Source: Ferruginibacter sp. (GTDB lineage Bacteria > Bacteroidota > Bacteroidia > Chitinophagales > Chitinophagaceae). From it: 12,130 nucleotides of DNA. The stretch lies in the NCBI GenBank assembly GCA_025362765.1, contig JANYFI010000066.1, positions 1-12,130 on the forward strand, given 5' to 3'. This document shows positions 7,772 to 12,130 of this stretch, piece after piece. Numbering within the stretch: the first letter of the stretch is position 1; each line of letters begins with the position of its first letter. The notes under the pieces are model-generated. The model was not told the DNA's origin. It ran no database searches and was given only the letters and a program-made list of their open reading frames with translations. Both the position numbers and the translations under genes were made by a program.

Positions 7772-8983
7772 TTACCTCTTAATATCGTCAATTTTGGCTG
7801 CAAAGTAAGCGCTTTTAGAAGGATTGAGCAAACTTAATTTTTGATATACTTCAACTGCTTTGGATTTTTTTCCCTGCTGCATCAGTACTTCTGCCATCGC
7901 CTCGGTTAAAATCTCGCCTTTTTTGTTTGATTTTTCCGCTAATTCCTGGATATTGGTTTCTGCAAATCCTTCCTGTGGTACCAACTGATCGGGATGAATC
8001 CTTTTCATGATCTTCAGCCAATCGGTAAAGCTTTTTAGCTGTTTACCCAGCCTGTCAACAGGAACGCCATTTTCATTTATCCTTATACCTAAACTGGCAA
8101 AATAATCAGATGTAAACAATGGCTGATAAGAAATGGTGTCTTCAGTTGTGGTGGCTTTTGGGTTAAAATCTACTTTTAAAATCATGGGTTCAGTATCTTC
8201 TTCCGTAGAGTAGTCTGGTTCGCTGTCGACTTCGTTTTCAATAGCATTTATTGGTGTCGGCTGAGTATCGTTATTTGAATTTTGTTGGTGCACAAAAGAA
8301 GGTTCGGATTGATTTTCTTCCGTTATGGCAAAGGCTTCTTTGTGGTGCTGTTCTTCCAGTGGCGCTGTCGCTTCCTGCAAAGGTTCTTTGATGGCAATCG
8401 TTTCGATTGCTACTTCTGTAAAGGCATGGTCATGCGTATTTTCAGCAACGATGGGGTCATTCAAAGTCGTTTGAAACGCTCCTCCCTGCTCTTCTTTTTT
8501 TGTGATTGTTTCGGGCGTATGTTGGTCTATTGCGGCAATACTTTCTGTTTGGAATGATTCGTTGGTGGATATATTACCGTCATTCTCAAGTACAGAAGGC
8601 GGCAGGTTATTTAATGCTGTTGTCTCAGTGTTTGATTCCACTTCAGCTGCCTCATTAATTGAAAAGGTTATTTTGGATTCCATTTCATTGGGTTCTTCTA
8701 AATTATTTTCCATCGTTGAATCAATGTTTTGCGTTTGCGAAAAAGTTGACTCAGCATATTGAAGTTGAAAATTCAGCCAAAAAGGATTGTTGAAAAGAAG
8801 CGATGTTTTTGCAGCCTGCAGTGCAGCATCTTTGCCGCCGGCATCAGATAATTTTAATAAATAAAACTGTGCCGGAGTAAAATAGGGATGTTCTTTTGTA
8901 ACTGAAGCAAGAAAAGCTTTTGTATCAATCGAACTAAAGGTTCTATTAAACAATGATTTAAAAAACTGTTCTGTATGTTGCAT
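7772..8983 (-). CDS. TPR-like protein with long acidic disordered middle
   Basis: A 403-residue protein with three parts. Residues 1-80 are a compact, probably helical N-terminal domain (ending FNNPFWLNFQLQYAEST). Residues about 85-265 are low complexity, rich in Glu, Thr, Asn and Gln with few hydrophobic patches, so probably disordered. The C-terminal part (about 285-403) has the sequences LFTSDYFASLGI, KSFTDWLKIMKRI, and a TPR-like helical pair with EAMAEVLMQQGKKSKAVEVYQKLSLLNP. I recall similar C-termini in Bacteroidota proteins encoded between lptE and secG, but no function is known to me. No signal peptide or membrane helix is seen with the chosen start, so it is probably cytoplasmic. 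A longer frame begins at 9019; the ATG at 8983 is preferred because it is preceded by the AT-rich TTAAAAAAAATTG and opens directly into the domain. It could act as a scaffold or adaptor (speculation). Confidence 0.8.
   Translation of the reverse strand: MQHTEQFFKSLFNRTFSSIDTKAFLASVTKEHPYFTPAQFYLLKLSDAGGKDAALQAAKTSLLFNNPFWLNFQLQYAESTFSQTQNIDSTMENNLEEPNEMESKITFSINEAAEVESNTETTALNNLPPSVLENDGNISTNESFQTESIAAIDQHTPETITKKEEQGGAFQTTLNDPIVAENTHDHAFTEVAIETIAIKEPLQEATAPLEEQHHKEAFAITEENQSEPSFVHQQNSNNDTQPTPINAIENEVDSEPDYSTEEDTEPMILKVDFNPKATTTEDTISYQPLFTSDYFASLGIRINENGVPVDRLGKQLKSFTDWLKIMKRIHPDQLVPQEGFAETNIQELAEKSNKKGEILTEAMAEVLMQQGKKSKAVEVYQKLSLLNPSKSAYFAAKIDDIKR
7801..7832 (-). promoter_or_regulatory. Possible internal promoter for secG
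   Basis: On the - strand, TTTG (7829-7832) is followed after exactly 20 bases by TTACTTTG (7801-7808), one mismatch (T for A at the second base) from TAnnTTTG. It lies inside the 3' end of the TPR-like gene and would give a secG leader of roughly 90 bases. The spacing is right, but with one mismatch in a coding region it could be chance. Confidence 0.3.
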
Positions 8984-9027
8984 TTTACAATTTTTTTTAA
9001 TAAGTATAGCCAATACCAACCGTTGCT

Positions 9028-9588
9028 TTACCAGTTGGAAAAAATTTTATTAAAGATGCCGTCAACGGTATTTTTAATAATATCGGGAGTAAGGGTTGAT
9101 TCAGCCTGCGGCAGATTTTGTGACGCTGCGAAATCATAGTTGGTAGATATATCGGCTTCAAAGTTTTTAGACAGGTCTAAATTATTTTTAAATACAAGGT
9201 GAAAGGTAACCGACAACCGGTTACTGCTGGCTGTAGTCCCTGAAATACCACTAGTGCTTACGCTGTAATCAGATACATACCCGCTAATGTCATAATGGGC
9301 GCTGTCTTCATTTACCTGGCGTAGCCTTGTGTTACCCCTGATCTTGTTTTTTAATGCCTCTGTCAGCTGTGGACCAAGCTGTGTATTTACATACCTGGCC
9401 TGGTTACCGAGTTGATTTACCCTGAAGGTTTTTATTTCCGCCGGAATGGGAGACGTGTCTTTAAACGAATATTTACAGGTATTAAAGCTAAAAACAGTGA
9501 CTGTTAAAAAGCAGGCGGCCAGCAAACGAATGGCATTAATCCAGCCGGTTAACCTGTTTTTTTTATTAAAAAAATACGATTGGGTCAT
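9028..9588 (-). CDS. lptE: LptE family protein (LPS assembly lipoprotein)
   Basis: A 186-residue exported protein resembling the Bacteroidota branch of LptE, the lipoprotein that plugs and assembles LptD in the outer-membrane LPS translocon. After a basic N-region (NKKNRLTGWINAIR) comes a hydrophobic segment (about residues 19-35) and Cys38, followed by the family's typical YSFKDTSPIPAEIKTFRV start. The mature part has LGPQLTEALKNKI (residues 71-83), a helix-forming block, then beta-type segments and the C-terminal helix IIKNTVDGIFNKIF. The lipobox FNTC is a poor match to the usual L-A/S-G/A-C, though Bacteroidota lipoboxes can be loose. A longer frame from 9657 would add 23 residues without signal-peptide character, so ATG 9588 is preferred. 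The gene lies 99 bases after the sigma-54 activator and 44 bases before the TPR-like gene start. Another secreted-protein family is possible but less likely. Confidence 0.82.
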   Translation of the reverse strand: MTQSYFFNKKNRLTGWINAIRLLAACFLTVTVFSFNTCKYSFKDTSPIPAEIKTFRVNQLGNQARYVNTQLGPQLTEALKNKIRGNTRLRQVNEDSAHYDISGYVSDYSVSTSGISGTTASSNRLSVTFHLVFKNNLDLSKNFEADISTNYDFAASQNLPQAESTLTPDIIKNTVDGIFNKIFSNW

Positions 9589-9687
9589 ACTGCAAATTAA
9601 CCTGTTTTGTTTAAGTATCCTTGTTAAAAACCTACGGCTGTTACCTATCTGTGGCAAGAAAAAGAGTGGCGGAACGGCCTCATTTTA

Positions 9688-10926
9688 CTACTCTTCTATG
9701 TCGTATTCTTTCAGTTTGCGGTACAACGTTCTTTCACTGATACCCAAGTCTGAAGAAGCATCCTTGCGTTTGCCCTTGTGTTTTTTCAATGCTTTAATGA
9801 TGAGCTCTTTTTCCTTATCCATAATGCTGAGCGATTCTTCTATTTGTTCATGCTGGTGAATTTCGTTGCCACTCTGATTAATAAAAACCGGCAGGTTGGC
9901 CGATGAATAATTATTAGCTGTGCTATTGTTTTTTATTTCTGTAATACCATTGTCCGAGTTGTTAAACATGGGCATATGGGCATTTAAACCCGGATTTTGC
10001 AACAAGTCGAAGAACATTTTTTTTAGTTCGTTTACGTCTTTTTTCATATCAAAAAACAACTTGTACAATATCTCCCTTTCGTTGGCAAATTCCTGCTGGC
10101 TAACGGCTGATTTACCCCCGGCCAACACCGGTAAGCGATTGTAGTTGTGATCTGGTAAAAAACTTTGCAGCTCTCTGGCAGAAACATTTTTCTCTTTTGA
10201 CAATACGGATATTTGTTCCGCGATATTTTTAAGTTCCCTTACATTACCCGGCCAGGGATAATTCATTAATAAATTTTTGGCATCTTCTTCCAGTTGAATG
10301 GGAGCGCCTTTGTACCGGTCAGAAAAATCTGCCGCAAATTTTCTAAACAATAACGGAATGTCTTCCTTCCGATCTCTCAGCGATGGAACCCTTATTGGCA
10401 CAGTATTTAACCTGTAATACAAGTCTTCTCTGAACCTGCCTGTCTGGGTAAATTCAATCAGTTCCTTATTGGTAGCGGCTATTACCCTCACATCGGTTTT
10501 TTGCACCTTGCTGCTGCCGACCCGTATGTATTCGCCTGCTTCTAGTACACGGAGCAATCTGGCCTGCGTACCCAGCGGCAATTCGCCGATTTCGTCCAAA
10601 AAAATAGTTCCCCCGTTTACGGTTTCAAAGTAGCCTTTGCGGCTGTCTACCGCTCCGGTAAAAGATCCCTTTTCGTGCCCAAACAATTCGCTGTCGATGG
10701 TACCTTCGGGAATGGCGCCGCAGTTAACGGCTATAAAAGGGTTGTGTTTCCTGGCGCTCAGCGCATGAATTATTTGTGAGAACACTTCTTTACCAACACC
10801 ACTTTCCCCATTAATTAAAACACTAAGGTCAGTATTGGCTACCTGGGCTGCAATATTCAACGCATGGTTAAGCGCAGGAGAGTTGCCAATAATGGCAAAC
10901 CGGTTTTTTATTGATTGTAGATCCAT
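9688..10926 (-). CDS. Sigma-54-dependent transcriptional activator without receiver domain
   Basis: A 412-residue enhancer-binding protein that would use ATP hydrolysis to open RpoN (sigma-54) promoters. The AAA+ domain begins almost at once: Walker A GESGVGKE (residues 40-47), the sigma-54 contact loop GSFTGA (87-92; canonical GAFTGA), Walker B GGTIFLDE (105-112), arginine-finger region GRFREDLYYRL (163-173), and WPGNVREL (225-232). Residues about 275-310 look like a coiled coil. A low-complexity Asn/Ser-rich linker (about 315-360) leads to a Fis-type helix-turn-helix (about 372-408, GISERTLYRKL). There is no receiver, PAS or GAF domain, so activity may be set by a partner protein or by amount, as in PspF-like regulators (inference). 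It stands 112 bases after miaB in an envelope-related run. No RpoN-type promoter was found near it, so its targets cannot be named. Confidence 0.93.
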   Translation of the reverse strand: MDLQSIKNRFAIIGNSPALNHALNIAAQVANTDLSVLINGESGVGKEVFSQIIHALSARKHNPFIAVNCGAIPEGTIDSELFGHEKGSFTGAVDSRKGYFETVNGGTIFLDEIGELPLGTQARLLRVLEAGEYIRVGSSKVQKTDVRVIAATNKELIEFTQTGRFREDLYYRLNTVPIRVPSLRDRKEDIPLLFRKFAADFSDRYKGAPIQLEEDAKNLLMNYPWPGNVRELKNIAEQISVLSKEKNVSARELQSFLPDHNYNRLPVLAGGKSAVSQQEFANEREILYKLFFDMKKDVNELKKMFFDLLQNPGLNAHMPMFNNSDNGITEIKNNSTANNYSSANLPVFINQSGNEIHQHEQIEESLSIMDKEKELIIKALKKHKGKRKDASSDLGISERTLYRKLKEYDIEE

Positions 10927-10936
10927 ATATTATAAA

Positions 10937-10946
10937 TGCAATTGCA
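10937..10946. repeat. Palindrome TGCAATTGCA before the sigma-54 activator gene
   Basis: A perfect 10-bp palindrome 11 bases before the start codon of the sigma-54 activator. It could be a binding site, but a single short palindrome in AT-rich DNA is often chance. The rest of the 112-base gap holds no clear promoter or terminator that I can see. Confidence 0.3.
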
Positions 10947-11038
10947 CATTATCAGCATAGCGGCAATCGTTGTGTAAAATTGTTTTTAGCTTTTTGTAAT
11001 GCATCCGCCAAAGAATTTTTATTCACAATAAACGGGTG

Positions 11039-12130
11039 TTATGCAACGGCGGTTCCAATTAAAGTTCCCGATGTGCAGGAGTTAATTTTAATTAAAACAT
11101 AGTCGCCCGGTTTAAAATTTTCTTTGGGAAATACAACTACCTTATTTTGATCGTTTCTACCCTGCAGGTCATCCGTTGTTTTTTTTGAAAAGCCTTCCAC
11201 CAATATCCGAAACGTTTTTCCTACATCCCGCTGCATGCTTAGCAGGGTATTACGGCGATGCAGTTCTACCATTTCCTGCAATCTTCTTTTTTTAACTTCT
11301 TCCGAAACATCGTCTTTAAACCTTCTTGCAGCAAGGGTTCCAGGACGCTGGCTGTAAAAATACATGTAGGCAAGGTCGTATTGGCAATACTCCATCAGGC
11401 TCAGTGATTGCTGGTGATCCTGTTCTGTTTCGGTACAAAATCCGGTAATCATATCGGTTGACAAACCGGCATCCGGCAATATTTCCCGTATGCGGTTCAC
11501 CCTGGCGATATACCATTCCCTGGTATAAGTTCTGTTCATTAATTGCAATATCCTGCTGCTGCCACTTTGCACCGGCAAATGAATGTACTTGCAGATGTTA
11601 TCATATTTTGCCATGGTATACAGTACTTCATCCGTAATATCTTTAGGATGAGAAGTGGAAAAACGTACCCTGAGCAAGGGAGAAATTAAGGAGACTTTTT
11701 CGAGCAGGCTGGCGAAACTGATGGGTTGTTGATATCCCCCGTTTTCATCACCCACCCAATGATAACTGTCTACATTTTGGCCGAGCAATGTTACTTCCCG
11801 ATAGCCCTCGTTAAATAATGCGCTACATTCTGCAATGATGGAAGCAACGTCACGACTTCTTTCTCTTCCTCTTGTAAAAGGTACCACGCAAAAGGAACAC
11901 ATATTATTACAGCCCCGCATAATACTTACAAAAGCATTTACACCGTTGCTGTTTAACCTTACCGGCGCAATATCAGCATAGGTCTCATCACGGCTCAGCA
12001 AAACATTCACCGCTTTTTGACCGGTTTCAGCCTCTTCAATCAGCACCGGTAAACTGCGGTATGCATCAGGCCCTACCACTATGTCAACGAGTTTTTCCTG
12101 TTCAATAAATTTTTCTTTCAATCTTTCTGC
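11039..12130 (-). CDS. miaB: tRNA-2-methylthio-N6-dimethylallyladenosine synthase MiaB, 5' partial
   Basis: The C-terminal 363 residues of MiaB, a radical-SAM methylthiotransferase that adds the 2-methylthio group to i6A37 of tRNAs reading U-starting codons. The frame stays open to the right edge: the first visible codons read AERLKEKF, the usual continuation of the GCMAERL motif. Any start near 12121 is an internal TTG, and the N-terminal UPF0004 domain with its three Cys is outside the window. The radical-SAM cluster motif is [10 protein letters not shown] (C74, C78, C81 of the visible part), followed by [11 protein letters not shown]. The family's GPDAYR (visible 20-25) and [10 protein letters not shown] (49-58) support MiaB over RimO or MtaB. 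The last ~60 residues look like a TRAM RNA-binding domain ([10 protein letters not shown] through YVLIKI). It is the first gene seen in the run ending at secG. No terminator separates it from the sigma-54 activator gene. Confidence 0.95.
   Translation of the reverse strand, partial: AERLKEKFIEQEKLVDIVVGPDAYRSLPVLIEEAETGQKAVNVLLSRDETYADIAPVRLNSNGVNAFVSIMRGCNNMCSFCVVPFTRGRERSRDVASIIAECSALFNEGYREVTLLGQNVDSYHWVGDENGGYQQPISFASLLEKVSLISPLLRVRFSTSHPKDITDEVLYTMAKYDNICKYIHLPVQSGSSRILQLMNRTYTREWYIARVNRIREILPDAGLSTDMITGFCTETEQDHQQSLSLMEYCQYDLAYMYFYSQRPGTLAARRFKDDVSEEVKKRRLQEMVELHRRNTLLSMQRDVGKTFRILVEGFSKKTTDDLQGRNDQNKVVVFPKENFKPGDYVLIKINSCTSGTLIGTAVA

Noticed and set aside
9681..9683. ATG right after the sigma-54 activator as a small gene or lptE start
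   Set aside because: The frame from this ATG closes after 12 codons and is out of phase with lptE.
10927..11038. RpoN -24/-12 promoter or autoregulation of the sigma-54 activator
   Set aside because: I found no GG-N10-GC pair with sensible flanks in this gap on the - strand, nor a clean TTTG/TAnnTTTG promoter.
11039..12130. MiaB paralogue RimO or MtaB
   Set aside because: GPDAYR and [10 protein letters not shown] plus [10 protein letters not shown] with TRGRERSRD fit MiaB best, and it occupies the position where miaB is expected in this gene order.
1..12130. CRISPR arrays, tRNA genes, insertion sequences or defence cassettes
   Set aside because: No regularly spaced repeats, cloverleaf-like segments, transposase motifs or terminal inverted repeats were seen; all large frames have housekeeping or envelope-family assignments.

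Overview
The window looks like ordinary chromosomal DNA from a Bacteroidota bacterium, probably of the Chitinophagales/Chitinophagaceae type (inference). The reasons are an AT-rich, Lys/Asn-rich coding style, no strong Shine-Dalgarno sites, a SusC-like outer-membrane receptor with a carboxypeptidase-regulatory-like N-terminus, a GLPGLI-family protein, and a promoter upstream of lpdA that matches the Bacteroidota consensus TTTG-N20-TAnnTTTG exactly. I see no mobile element, CRISPR array, tRNA, rRNA, phage gene or recognisable defence cassette. The longest gene-free stretch is about 258 bases.

Left part, + strand (1-3450): a TonB-dependent-receptor-like outer-membrane beta-barrel protein, cut by the left window edge, is followed 19 bases later by a secreted GLPGLI-family protein. 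The two form a typical Bacteroidota pair of unknown substrate. A perfect 15-bp hairpin then separates this pair from the convergent lpdA gene and probably terminates transcription from both sides.

Middle part, - strand (3545-7266): lpdA (E3, dihydrolipoyl dehydrogenase) has its own excellent promoter, with an 11-bp inverted repeat touching the -33 element. Upstream are a YihY/BrkB-family six-helix membrane protein and mltG, the endolytic murein transglycosylase.

Right part, - strand (7364-12130): a tight run in the order miaB (cut by the right edge), a receiver-less sigma-54 activator, lptE, a TPR-like protein with a long acidic disordered middle, and secG. It closes with a clear intrinsic terminator just after secG. 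From memory, this order recurs in Bacteroidota genomes. It joins tRNA modification, a sigma-54 enhancer-binding protein, LPS export and the Sec translocon, so the activator may monitor or serve envelope biogenesis (inference).

Several starts are best placed inside the longest open frames: mltG at 7266, the TPR-like gene at 8983 and lptE at 9588. Both edge genes continue in frame to the window ends. The most interesting items are the orphan sigma-54 activator with its GSFTGA loop variant, the conserved but poorly characterised TPR/disordered protein, and the repeat next to the lpdA promoter. I do not see a clearly new system here.
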